A stretch of DNA of 64,000 bases, taken from the NCBI GenBank assembly GCA_000711775.1, contig ARYC01000787.1:1-64000 (forward strand), given 5' to 3'. The DNA comes from Oxytricha trifallax. Its lineage: Eukaryota; Ciliophora; Spirotrichea; Sporadotrichida; Oxytrichidae. Positions 47,359-59,001 of this stretch are shown here, in pieces. Both the position numbers and the translations under genes were made by a program. The notes below the pieces were generated by a model that saw only the letters and a list, made by a program, of their open reading frames with translations, was not told the DNA's origin and made no database searches. Each line of letters starts with the position of its first letter. Position 1 is the stretch's first letter.

Positions 47359-48804
47359 TCACTCAAAAAGCACTTTAGGATCATGTGGTAAAGGTCTGAA
47401 GTTTATCTTACTTAACCACAACTCTATCTGCTCTATTGATATGTCTGATCTTGAGTTTGGTTTTATTATTATTGACTCTGCCATTTGTTTCATTGATTGA
47501 GATACTCTTGTTCTGTCAATAAATTGCTTTATTCTTTGTTTAGCATCCTTCTCACACCTTGTAGAGTAGTAATCGTTGCGAGGCATATCGCACTCTATTA
47601 TTATTGCTGCTAAAGCCCACACATCCCATTAAAAGTCACCATCTCTCCAGTCTTCCCTTTCTGGATAGTACCCTTGAGTTCCCATTACAGTTCCAAGCCT
47701 TGATACTTCCACTCTTTAGGCTCTATTGAAATCGATTATTGCTACTCTTACTGGTGAGAAGTTTATCATTATATTTTCTGGCTTCAAATCTCTGTGAACA
47801 AACCCTAACTTGTGAAGCCCTTTTATACCTTGTATGGTCTGAGTTGCTATTTATCCAAGCTACTTATGATCTCTTGATCTGTAATGAAATCTCTTAGGGT
47901 CATTTCATAGAGTGGGAGTCTGAAAGCAACATGATCCTTGGCAAGGAGAACAGCATCTAACTTCATTAAGTAGCTACACTCTTTGAACTTTGCTTGAGTG
48001 AGTACTTGATACTCATTTGTAAACTCCATCTAGTATTTATCATCACCTAAGAGATAGTTGAAGGGATACACCTTGTATGCAAACTGATGATCATTCATAA
48101 CTTTCTTATCAAAGGAGTCTTATAATATAAGGTAGCTTTAAAGTGAAGTGTATAGGTCAATTTAGGCAAGAACAGGAATCTTTTTATATTGAATATTAAT
48201 CATGATCTTTGTGATTTCGGATGCTAGCACGTTGCGTGATTTCCTCACATATTCTGATTCACTAGCTTGTTCAAGCTCTACAAGATTCGAAGATTCTCTT
48301 GCTTTTCTTTTGTTCAGTAGCTTCAATTCATCTTCATGCTTTTCAATCTCTAAATCTTTCTTGTGAGCTTTTAAAAGATGCTTCTTAAATCTCTTGTATG
48401 AGCATACTGCTTATGGCACTCGAAGCACTCATACTTTCCGTCGATTTTATCGTGCTTTAAGTATACAGTTGGCTTGGCTTCTCTATGCTATTTCATATGC
48501 CTATACCAACTAGATTTATGAGCGAAGTCTCTCTCACACTACTCACAAAAGTATACTTCTACTTCTTCAGTTTGTATAGGCATTTCATTAATACCTTTAT
48601 CCTCCTCTCTGTCTCCCACACACTTGTTTGCAATTTATTTTCTATTATTAATTTCTATTTTAATAACAGAGACCTCAAGTGATAGCTCAGGTAGTTCCTT
48701 ATGAGAGTTCATCTCACAGCTATCACACTTTTTATTGCTGCCAAAGGTAAGTCTCATTTAGTTTGATGGAAGTGCTGTTATTTTTCTTAAAATGTTAGCA
48801 CTCA
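47359..48804 (-). pseudogene. TBE zinc-finger/kinase protein, frameshifted copy
   Basis: ATG 48802-48804 to TGA 47359-47361. One base is missing near 47868 (GATCTCTTGATC for GATTTCTTTGATC) and another near 48382 (GCTTCTTAAATC for GCTTCCTTAAATC) compared with TBE 1, breaking the kinase and zinc-finger regions. The motif HRDLKPEN is still visible. Confidence 0.88.
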
Positions 48805-48997
48805 TATTTAAATTTGAATTTAAAATTATAAAACTGACTCTATAACTGAGAGCTTATATGAGAGCTTTGCAAGCCTACAAGTTTCAAGGGAAGTTCTTAG
48901 AGTATTAAAGAAGAAATATAAGTGTTAAGAGACAATCCGGCTCTAAATATGGGGGAAGAAGTAACCATTTTTACTATCAATAATAAGATGATTATAG

Positions 48998-49165
48998 TAC
49001 GTACCGATTTAGGAGGTGCACCTAATTAAGTACGTACTGCTTTAGGAGGCATTTTATGATTTTATGATTAAAATTAGGGTGCTCTTAATTAAGTACTAGC
49101 ATTAATTAATGCTCCTAATTAAGTACTAGCATTTTAGGAGCTGCTCCTAATTAAGTACGCACAAA
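48998..49165. promoter_or_regulatory. Repeat cassette between divergent TBE genes (TBE 2)
   Basis: Counterpart of 41966-42133, with the same repeated CTAATTAAGTAC/TTTAGGAG motifs and several substitutions. Confidence 0.5.
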
Positions 49166-49370
49166 TTTAAATTTAAAAATATGGAACTATAACAGTAGAA
49201 ATTGATATCAATCTCTCAAGTTTGAAACAAGTTCTCAAAACCTTCTGCATATCCTGCTAAGAGGTTGACCTTCTATAGGATGCCCATATTTAATAGTAAG
49301 TTTTACAGAGGTATATAATTGAAATCAATAAACTTAAATTTGAATATCATTTCTTAGATCTGTAAACAAG

Positions 49371-49952
49371 ATGGAGTCAATGAATGATGCAATGAATAGA
49401 GGGCAAGCACAAGAATTGATTCAAAGATTTAGAAGCAAGGAGGATTTGCATCGCTACCTGATGCAGCAAGGTAATGAACTCATACTAACTAATCTTGATT
49501 ATGTAGTTGGTTTGTTTCTACCAACGATGGAAGGTACTAAAATTTCATTTCTAAGAGCAATACTCTGTTAAGAGAAGAAAGCTTTGAAAACTTAAGATGT
49601 GAAGTTTGCAGAGATTCCAAACTATCCAGAAATCTCTGTGACTAACTTATATGATGATGCTATGAATGACCCAGAGGTTTCGCAGTACCTGCCTACTAAG
49701 AAGCAGTTGTCAAATAAACTACCTGAAAGAAACTATTTCTTTGGCATACTTGCAACAATCAAAGGTGATTACTTGAAAGAAATTATCCAAGAATCTAATA
49801 AGAAAAGGTACAGCATCTCTTCAGAAGATAAGGACAAACAAGAGATCAAGATAAGTGAGTGCTGGCTATCAGAGCTGCAGAAGCACCCTTATATTTCAAG
49901 TAAGATTTGTAGCTTAACTCTTTAGAAAAATCTGGTACTGGCATCTTTTTGA
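49371..49952 (+). CDS. TBE 22-kDa protein, intact
   Basis: 193 codons from ATG 49371 to TGA 49950-49952, with TAA/TAG as Gln at three or more sites; the length fits the 22-kDa TBE product. Highly charged and helical, with MDAM-like N-terminus, TNLYDDAMNDPEVSQYLPTK and CWLSELQKHPYIS. Standard-code reading splits it in two. Function unknown. It is one of the few TBE genes in this window that stays open. Confidence 0.88.
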
Positions 49953-50168
49953 TGAAGGAAATAGAGCAAGCTTCACAGAGAGCGAAAGTTGCAGACAAAG
50001 TATGAAGTTAGCAAGAGACTTCATTCAAATATTTAGCCTCCAGAGTCGATGAACATAGATGCAGGAGCTGGCAGCAAGAGAAGAAACTTAGGAGGAGGGG
50101 AGCAAGAAATAGAAGAAAAGAAAGAGAAGCCAGCTCCCTCTAAAGAATTCTAAATGTGACTTATATAT

Positions 50169-51233
50169 TCATTAACTTAACTCTAAAACTTATTTATATA
50201 CATTCACTCTCCCTTCTTTCGCACACTTTTAAGCCAATAAATTATCTCCTCTCTTCGCTGAGCTTTTAATAAAGTCAACTGTATCAATAGGTAGGTCATG
50301 CATCAAGTGGTAGAGCAGCAGCTTCTTGTAATGGCCTTTTAATATACCCCAGTAGAACTCAATTCCATATAACTATGAACTGTAAGGTACATTGAACACT
50401 GGCGTTATTCTTAGTTTTTCATAACTCTTCCTTGTTTCTTTAGTCTTATGAACAGAAAGATTATCAACAAACAGTATTATCTCTTAATCAGGGTACTTCT
50501 CTCTCAGCTGTTCTAAGAACTTTATATACTGCTCTGTCTTAATAGAGCGAGGATGAATAACATAAGTTTCTAAACTAGTATCTTCACTAATTCCTCAAAG
50601 AATTGCCATCGTTTATACCTTGACTTTCTAGTCATATACTTCTATATTACTATGCCTCTTATACCAAGGCTTCTAGATGAAAGTGTTGAAGGTAAACACA
50701 GCCTCTTCAGCATGTATAAACTTAATATTATTCTATTAAGCTCTCTGCATTTAATTATAAAAATAATTTAAGTTGTTGTTGTAAAATGACAGAGTGAAAT
50801 CAATCACTCTCTTGATACGATTAACACCTTTGTAAGAGATACAATTTCGTTTATAAATGTTAGCAACAGACTATGCAGAGATCTTCAACTCAGGGAACTG
50901 GCGGTGAAACATAATAGCTCGTTGGTCAAGAGAGAAGTGAGCCCAATACTTCAAAGTTTTTTCATTAAGAAGATAGTCAATATGCTTCTATTGAAACTTT
51001 GACTTCCTCTAAGACATTGAATTCAGCTATTATTGCTTTAGTTATACAGCTATAAGACAGTGAGAGCGAACAGTTGAAGGACTTCGCTTTAAGAGCAGTG
51101 CAATTGACTAATAATTAAGTACAGGTTTGACTTATTCACTGTATATATCACATCCAAATCCCAGTTTAAACACTAAATCTATATACTCTTCATCATAAAA
51201 AGACCCCAAAAGCTTGATATTTTTGTCACGCAT
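50169..51233 (-). pseudogene. TBE 42-kDa DDE transposase, nonsense copy
   Basis: ATG 51231-51233 to TGA 50169-50171 is 355 codons in one frame, the expected size, but a TGA replaces GGA near 50599 (IL.GI). The first catalytic Asp is Glu (HAEEAVF instead of HADEAVF, codon near 50706). Both changes are visible by comparison with TBE 1. Confidence 0.88.
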
Positions 51234-51314
51234 TTAATAAATAACCCCAACCCCTAACAAATGCCCTACAAATCAAAGCACTTATAAACCTCATTAAGGG
51301 GTTTTGGGGTTTTG

Positions 51315-52237
51315 ATTGCCTTATTGTTTTTTTAAAAAATTAGAGTATCTCTACAACTACAATTTTAATGGCGATAATAATAATCTGATGTAATATAGAG
51401 AGTGTAGGGGGACACTTCTAATTTTAGATCGCACTTTCGATTTAATATCTCCTTTGGTTCATGATTATCATTATCAAAGTGTAATCTATGATTATTTGAA
51501 AGTACCAGAGAATAGTACACTAGATAAAATTATACCAAAGGAGCAAGGTGACGATCAAAGATAAGCAGCATCAGAACAGTCTAAAAAGCTCAATGAGGAT
51601 GACATAATATGGCAGAAGTACAAAGCCTTGCATATTGCAGAGACTTTTGGATTTCTGCAAGACGAAATCAAGGGACTCAGATAAGATCAAGCGAATATGA
51701 AAAAATTAGCAAATAAGGAAGAATTGCATCACGATGATATTTCAAAGATACTCAAGTCCATTCCAGAATTTGAAAAGAGAAAGACCTAGGTGCTCATCCA
51801 TTTAGATCTCGATCAGAAAGTAACTGGTAAGATTTAAAATCCCAAAATGAACATCATGAAGTTAATTGAATTTGAGCAGTCAATAATATCTGGAGTAAGC
51901 GACTAAGGTCAAACTTTACCAGAAAATTTTATTGCTAAAGAACTAACTAAAACCATCAAGATTTTAGGAAGAGCATAGGATAAATTAAGAATTTTAAGCA
52001 ATTATCTATTATGCTATGCTGATTTTAAGACTGTCCTGAGCTTAGTTGAGACTTAAGAAGGTTGAAGCTAATTAGAGACTATAATAGATAGGAGCCAGTA
52101 AAGAAACTTAAGAGAACTCAGCCTTAAATTAGTAATTCTGAATTTAATGAATAAAAGAGAAAATATGCTAATGAGATGCAAGAAATAAACTAAATTTTAT
52201 TTTTATTATAAAATTAGTTGTCATTAATAATTTTTGA
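51315..52237 (+). pseudogene. Sec1/Munc18 3' half, truncated copy 3
   Basis: Like copy 2, lacking the 5' half and carrying the extra T at the start (about 51331), though without the second indel. Contains the 11-nt CTTA segment (52041-52051). Confidence 0.9.
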
Positions 52238-52349
52238 ATGTTCGATGTTCTTAGAACCTAGCCATATATAAAATAATAATAAGTAACCAAAGAATTGGTT
52301 TTCTTCAATTATTTTAATATATAATTTTTAGCCTTAAATTGTAAAATTA

Positions 52350-52401
52350 GCTAAGGAAGCTCTAAATCATTAGCTTGACCCAAATATCTATTCATTTGTA
52401 G
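52350..52401 (+). other. IES with pointer GCTAAGGAA (unit 3)
   Basis: Same as 45323-45374. Confidence 0.88.
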
Positions 52402-52490
52402 GCTAAGGAAAACTTATGGAATCCCAAAGAAACTAAGCAGCTGCAAAATGGGCTAGACACGATAAGAACAACGAAAACGATGAAAGACTA

Positions 52491-52898
52491 ATACTACTAA
52501 AGTGTAATTGAAATGGGGAAATTAAAAAAAATTAGAATAATATAAATGAAAATATTTACAGTTAAAAGTTTTCAATTTAATGATATTATGCTAGTATGAC
52601 AGAGAATTAAAAATTAGCTTGAACTTTACAATTTCCTACACAATTTTATCTCATCTCTAATGTGCTTTAATGTGAGAATAATTTAATTAATTTAGATGTA
52701 TCATATTAAAGTAGAGTGAACTCGCTCCTGTAATGAGATAAAATAGTATGGCAACTTTAAAACCCAAATAATTATTAAAGTTTTAATATAATAAGCCGAC
52801 TATCATCAAATTATATACTTTGACTTCCATTAAATAATGATTTAAATATAAATTTCTTTTTTATTAACCCAATACAATTATACTTAATAAATAATAAG
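52491..52898. mobile_element. Decayed foldback element, unit 3
   Basis: Same as 45464-45869. Confidence 0.6.
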
Positions 52899-53091
52899 CG
52901 TGATTGGAGGTCTTTCGCATTATGAAATCTGCTGCTTGTAGAATCTCGAGAAAATTAATGGATCTTAAAACTTGGTATTGAGCTCGACACAAATCATTGC
53001 TGCAGAAGATTTTATAGAGAATTTAGTACCTCAAAGGAAAGCCAAGAGAGCCGTTGACAGCGATGATGAAGATGGAGAAGGTATAATTGTC

Positions 53092-53206
53092 ATAGATCTA
53101 ATTATAAATATAACTTTAATGATTAAAAACAAATTTAGGATGTGTTAAGTTCTTTTTTTTTGTACCGTAATTTTAAGCAAAATATGATAAAGGAATAAAA
53201 TTAATT
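53092..53206 (+). other. IES with pointer ATAGAT (unit 3)
   Basis: Same pointer and length as the IESs at 39033 and 46064, with a few substitutions inside. Confidence 0.88.
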
Positions 53207-54304
53207 ATAGATGACGATGATGAGGAGGCTTAAAGAGAAATTGAAAGAGTAAGACAAAAGCGACTGCAATAGAAACAAAAGAAGACTCAACCAGTTCAAA
53301 AGAAATTACAGAAAAAAGCTAGAAATAACGAAGATAGTGATGAAGAAAATCAGAATGCCAATGTAGATCACAATTAGGATGATAGTGACGATGAGAAAAA
53401 AAGAAAGCTTAAAAAGGCTAATCTAGCCAATAAAAGTATAAATAGTTTCTATGATGCAATCAGCAACAACAAAAGTGCACTGTCCAAGATTACAGATAGA
53501 AGCAAGGCAGCAGGGGGACTAAATTCAAGGGCAAAAGTAACAAAGATATAGTAGACTTGGAAGATGTTCACATTCAAGATAAATCTGATGACAGTGATGA
53601 TGGGAAATCTAGCAATAAAAAGAAAGTTATATCTGCTAGGAGCAAGACAACTGATAAAAATCACAGTAAGAATAGAAAGAGGACGAAAGATTCTGATGAG
53701 GACGAGGAGGTAGATAGTGACTATAAACTAAATTAAAAAAGAATGCTAAGAGTAAGAAGTAAGCCAGACAGGAGACAGATAGTGAGTATGACGATGAAAA
53801 GCAGAAAAGATCAGCTAAAAATGACAAGAAAAAGAAAAGATGATTCAAAATTTAGTAATTATTGTTTTAGTTCTTACGTTTATAGCAGTTTTCATTCTAT
53901 GGCTAATTTAACCATATTGCTCATCGATAATTGTTAAACAAAATTTAATTGTTAGATAATTACAATTTAAATTTGAATAGCAAAACAGGGCTTTTCAGCA
54001 AGTAACCTGCTTTCTAATAACATAAGCCAAAGAACCAAAATCAACAGAGAATTACAAGATATTTCTAAATCTATTAAATTATAATACCGTTATTTAAGCA
54101 ACGAAAAATTAGCAATCTAGTTAGAATAACTCAAAAAGTTTACAATCTCAACACAGTCATGCTTTTATTTTTAATGCTTGTAAATTTGGGTTATTAATGA
54201 ACTATTTAAATTTTTACTCGCTCACTTGCAGACTTATCTATAAAAAGCATGTTATATTACTAACTTCCTATAACCATGCTCGCTTAGTACACTCCAGCAG
54301 AGTG

Positions 54305-57300
54305 ATTTGATCCCAGATGTGAATATGAAGTTCCAAGGTTTTTAGATTTGCAAAAACTGGATGATATTTAAGAAGCAGAAGATGAATATTTTGTGTTCTT
54401 ACATTTAATTCTATTATTGCTAAAGTATAATTAAATTGAGGAAATTAATTAAAATTAAATTTAACATATATCAAATTATTGGCTGTTAAAGTTGGCCAAT
54501 TTTATGATATTGGTCTCATTCGATAGAGAATTTAAAATCAGCTGGACTTTGCTATTGGCAGTGCTATTTTATTTCACCCTGCAACAAATTTTGGAAGGCA
54601 TAATTCAATGAATTTAAAAGGCATCCAAATAAAGTGAAGTTAACTCGCTGCAGGGTGAAATAAAATAGTACTGCCAATAGCAAAGTCCAGCTGATTTTGA
54701 ATTCTCTATCGAATCAGCAAAAGATCATTCAATTTAGCCAACATTTACTGCCACTATTTTGATTTATATTAAATTTAATATTAATTAATTTTCCAAATTC
54801 AATTCAATTTTACTTTAGCAATAATAATTGTCAAACATTAATATTTGTTGATGGGAGCGTACGAATTAGAGAATCAACCTCGCAAAATCGTATTGGAAGA
54901 AGAATTTTACAATTGGTTTTTAATTGCTCATGATTTTAAAGTACCAAGGAAGGTCCAAAGAACAACTAAGGAGTCAGTTGTCAGATAGCTACCGCCTAAA
55001 AATTCTCAAACATAAAGGTAGTAGTAAATTTAATAAAGCCAATAAAATATTGGGAATCCTACAATTTAAAAAACACATAGAATAAAAGGTAGTGCAGATT
55101 TTAATGCAAAAATATTATCAATCAACCTATATCTTAGCTATAAAAAACTCATAGCAATAATTCTCTCACAAATATTTCGATGAAAAATGTCTAATCAAGT
55201 ATAACTCACTTAAAAACCGTTGCAAGTAATGGCTCATAGAGTAAAATATGCTAGAATCTTACTTAAAGTCCCAATAATTTTAGCGATGTCTCAGTGGTAC
55301 AGCTTTAAACTCAAACATAGTCTACTAAAAGCATTGGAAAAAGAGGAGTGACTGATCGGAATATTCTGAGTGCTAAGAATAGAAATTCAAGAAATCAGTT
55401 AAAAAGGACCTAATCTCAAATAATGTAGCTTGGCAATACCAAATTAGGAAATTAAAGCACTAAAAGCATAGATTTGAATCTTAACAGCTCTTAGACCTTT
55501 GTGAATGTACCAAATTAATTGACTTCGTAGTAATCTTCTCTATTCTAAAAGGTTAGTAAGCACTAACCTACAAAATCTCATATAGTTTATTGATTTTAAA
55601 TCTACAATCGAAAATATCGTCATAGATTTAACTGCCACTAATTCAAATAGCAGCGTACAACAGTAAAATTAGACATCAAACTTAATTACATAAAAAATCT
55701 TAAACATTAAGCAATAATATAAAGATATCACTCCTTCTTTTTCAAAATCCTATAGAGAACGTATCAATGCTCATCATAAGCACACAGCTAGCTCAAACAG
55801 AATGGGAACATCTCCTTATCAAATAAATAATCAAAATCATAGTAAGACAAGAACTTATTATATTCAAAAGAACATAGAAAGAGTCAAAAAGGTATCAGCT
55901 AACTCTAGGACAAGAAAATTAAGTACAAGTTAAATAGGTAGGATTTAATATGGAGCTAACTTGAATGGAACAAAGTTAGCCAATGTCAGTTACTTTAATT
56001 AAAACTCTAATTCTCAAGTTTGAAGAGACCTATCTAAAAGTGTAATTATTTATTGATAAATGTTGATTTTTAATTTTTCCCTTAATTTAGTTTAGCTAAA
56101 GCCTTCGATTAAGAGTATCCCGAGCATCAAAGATTTAGCCAAAGGTAAAAAACTAAACTTAGAAAATTACAAGTTCAATAAATCACAGCTCTAACTTAAG
56201 TAGAAACTGTCACAATAAAAATTCAATATCACAATTGAAATCTTAACGAACAAATTAAATAACTTGCAATACATTTTTTAATAAAAATTACTTTTGATTA
56301 TCAAATATTGACAAGTCTAAAGTCGATCAAACAGCTTTAGCAGCAAATCTTATTTAAATGATAAGAGAACCTTCAACCGTAAAAAGAAAACGTGATGGAA
56401 GTGTCAATTCTATGATTTGGGGTGCTACAACCTCATAAAGTACCCAAAACTTAATGCTTGGCCTTAACTCCTCAAAGTCTAACATTAACCTATAGCATAA
56501 AATTTAGCAACAATCTATATTAAACTTGAAGATGACTTCTGATAATTAAGCTGATTAACTTCGAGAGCTTAGTTAATATTAAAGCAAAGAAGACAAGTCA
56601 CATAAAAGTCATGGAGGTAAAAATCTGATTACACAGAAAGGATCAGTTAGTGTAAAGGAAAACATGATTCAAAGTCAATATCTAAAGCAACTATTTAAGA
56701 TGCAGTAAAAGTATCATCACTCAAAAACTGGCCACAAACGGATACAAACTGGAGTGGGAGCATCCTCAACAAGTAGTAAAGTAATTAATATGATGGACTT
56801 TGATAAATAACTAAATGCCTCAAAAAGTAATTTAAGAGGGTCAAAAGTTACTCATAGTTTTAGCAAATAAATGAGCAGTACTAACATCAGTGCTTTGCTA
56901 ACTAACAATTAAAATGCTGTTAATATTGGTATTTTACAGATTTATGTTAAAATTAATTGATATATTTATTTCCTCATTAAATATTGTCGATTATAAATAG
57001 ACAGCTTTAAATTTTCCTAATATTGAGAATTTAATTAAAAAATATGGACAACAGTCAGAACATTTCAACTCACATACTTTAAAACAACAGCCAATTTACG
57101 AATAATAACTCGAATATATAAATTACAAAAAGTTATTACCCATTGAAGCATCACTCTAAAAAACCAAGTTTTAATAATTGTTCTTCTAACAATTTAGGAG
57201 GTACAGGTTCCTAGACTTAGAGAGACCCATAAGTCTCTTAAATAAACTTAACTAATTTATGAAAAAAATTCTTTTTAAAGCAAAATACTACCTAGATTTA

Positions 57301-57395
57301 AACGTATATTATCTAAGGGCAAATCTAATAATTTATAATATGATTCCTCTCTTTTAAGTAACACTAAGTAAGCAATGAGTAATCTCAAATTAAAT
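54305..57395 (+). CDS. Ser/Asn/Gln-rich protein, possibly microtubule-associated
   Basis: Plus-strand blocks. About 54305-54400 gives FDPRCEYEVPRFLDLQKLDD, followed by an acidic stretch. After a foldback element, 54845-55015 gives NWFLIAHDFKVPRKVQRTTK. Low-complexity Ser/Asn/Gln blocks follow at 55150-55550, 55730-56040, 56095-56210, 56330-56935 (NSMIWGATTSQSTQNLMLGL), 57043-57262 and about 57292-57395. The FDPRCEYEVPRFLDL opening recalls the FxAPxFxDF motif at the N-terminus of TPX2-like proteins, but this is a weak resemblance. Assigning all blocks to one gene rests on strand and composition. Its left edge touches the tandem array. Confidence 0.5.
54412..54830. mobile_element. Foldback/MITE-like element, about 420 bp
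   Basis: Inverted arms of about 150 bp (TATTATTGCTAAAGTATAAT inward, complement at the right end), unmatched middle about 54585-54640. Homologous to 27857-28278 (shared AGAGAATT, GCTGGACTTT, CTATTTTAT). It separates two coding blocks of the surrounding gene. Confidence 0.88.
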
Positions 57396-57424
57396 TTAAC
57401 ATATCACTGGTTAATACTAAAATT

Positions 57425-58030
57425 AAACCATCAATTTTAGTCGTGACGTAGACGTATCTGAAGTGAGTTGACGTGGCAAGTCGTGAACTAGAAAAACTCC
57501 AAAAAACCACCTCGCCCCCCATTCCTCATCTCCCTGTAATCAAGATGCATACGAGATAAGAGCCTAGCGAACTAGGAGTATCCCCCGCAGAGCTCGCAGA
57601 GATCTGCTTCCTGTAAACAATTAAAGGGGAGTCTGGAGAAAACGCTTACCAGGTTCCACCGCTGCTGAGATAGTAGTCTCTGTCCTTTCGCTGTGGTAGC
57701 CTCATTAACCTGACCTGGTGTGGGAGAAAAATCATTATCGTTGGCTTCTATGGTTCTCATCGTCTCACTTTTGAAGGTTGAGCACCACCTTCATCCAGCT
57801 CCCTATTACCTAGGAAACTGAACTCACGCCAGGAAGCTCATCTATGCAGGGAAATCCTTAGCGTGCAGACGACTCGAGGAGTCTAGGATCTGACAGATTG
57901 AACCCCGCCGACTGGCCCTAATGCGGTGAACCCAGCAACCCCCTGCCTACCATCAGCAGGCCTTAGTGTAGTAGAAAGCTCTATTAGAAAGTCTCCAGCC
58001 TCGGGCCCCTGTGGGTCACCCTATCCTTAT
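57425..58030 (-). mobile_element. GC-rich retroposon-like island
   Basis: A sharply GC-rich block in AT-rich DNA. Its left 80 bp recur as the isolated fragment at 2935-3050. On the minus strand a frame from about 57795 to 57430 stays open (MRTIEANDNDFSPTPGQ, LCELCGGYS; one TAG as Gln). The sequence upstream of that frame (about 57880-57970) contains GGTTCAATCT and TGATGGTAGGC, resembling Pol III B- and A-boxes. A SINE or the end of a LINE read leftward is the best guess; no poly(A) or clear target duplication was found. Confidence 0.55.
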
Positions 58031-58146
58031 AACTTTCTAATTTAATAATTTTAAGTAGCACTAAAAAAAAATCTAAATTAATATTGTTAATAAAATTTCA
58101 TCTAAAAATTAAGAGCCTAAATATAATTGAAAAATTAAATTAAAAA

Positions 58147-58911
58147 TGGAGACTATTTTTACTTAGCCAGCAGAGATAGAATCACTTAAAAGCATTATTT
58201 AATCTTTGCTAATGTTTTCCAAAAATTTGGAGACTTGTCATATTTTACAAATCAAGAAAACGATTAGAATTTGGAAGATTAATTTTCATTTTTAAGTGAA
58301 AAATTAAGTTTTCGATCAAGATATTGCATATGATATAATAAACCAATCAACATTAAGATTTGTGTTTGTAAATATTTTGATTTTACATAATTGAAATATC
58401 CTAGATGACAAAATTTAAATAAATATGAAAGATTATTGACAAACTTGAAAGATCAAATTAAGACTTCAGATGTAATTAGTATAATAGATAAAGATATTTA
58501 AGTGGATGGATTACCAGAGCATCAAAGAAGCTCTAATACTGAGTTTATGAGAGAAATTCTTGATTATAATCACAGCGAAGATATTCAAATAAATGATGAA
58601 GATGAAATTGAGGAAGTCAAAAGTTTATTTTAGAATCAAAATACGACAAACAACAATGCTTAATTTCAATTATATGTAGTTTGCGAAATTTAATTGAATA
58701 TAAGTTGATCCATTTTTTTTTCTAATTTTCAGTATTAAATTAATCACAAGCTTAAGAGACAAATTTATAATAGTAAAATTAGCTGGAAGATGAAAAAAAT
58801 AAAATAAAATAGGAAATATTACAAATGGCTTTATAGAATAACAGCGATTCCTAAAAAGAACCTCAAGAAGATATCAAAGATTTAGAGGACATGCTTGATG
58901 ATTTATTGTGA
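58147..58911 (+). CDS. Acidic coiled-coil protein, unrecognised
   Basis: ATG 58147 (METIFTQPAEIESLKSII), then blocks at about 58405-58660 (YERLLTNLKDQIKTSDVISI, later NDEDEIEEVKSLFQ) and about 58740-58911 (LEDEKNKIKQEILQMALQ), ending DLEDMLDDLL at TGA 58909-58911. Two AT-rich IES-like gaps must be removed. The first block loses coding character after about 58260. Many TAA/TAG as Gln. Compact predicted coiled-coil protein with no family assigned. Confidence 0.55.
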
Positions 58912-59001
58912 ATAGCTTAAAGAATTAATATTGATTTAATAATTTAAACTTAAAGCATATCATTAACCAAACTAATTACTCAGTTACTTATAAAATAAAT
59001 T

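Larger units (their letters stand above)
47240..51314. mobile_element. TBE transposon 2, complete (4075 bp)
   Basis: Same structure, orientation and flanking triplets (ACT left, ATT right) as TBE 1, but with scattered substitutions and indels relative to it throughout. Confidence 0.97.
52340..53843 (+). pseudogene. Lys/Asp/Glu-rich protein gene, copy 3
   Basis: The only copy whose third MDS is open (QNLVLSSTQIIAAEDFIENL) and which has the extra ten codons near 53390-53420. The charged C-terminal MDS is shifted by a one-base loss near 53516 (GCAGGGGGACT for GCAGGTAAGACT) and a two-base gain near 53737. IESs at 52350-52401 and 53092-53206 are preserved. Ends at TGA 53841-53843 in the original frame. 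Confidence 0.65.
51315..54293. repeat. Tandem segment, unit 3 of 3
   Basis: Begins after TBE 2 and ends at ACT 54291-54293, continuing into unique sequence (CCAGCAG...) with no TBE. Its left part equals unit 2; its right part (from about 52950) differs from both other units. Confidence 0.95.

Noticed and set aside
57900..58010. Possible rRNA or tRNA-like structured RNA in the GC-rich block
   Set aside because: Only isolated A/B-box-like words; no cloverleaf or recognisable rRNA core could be folded by eye.
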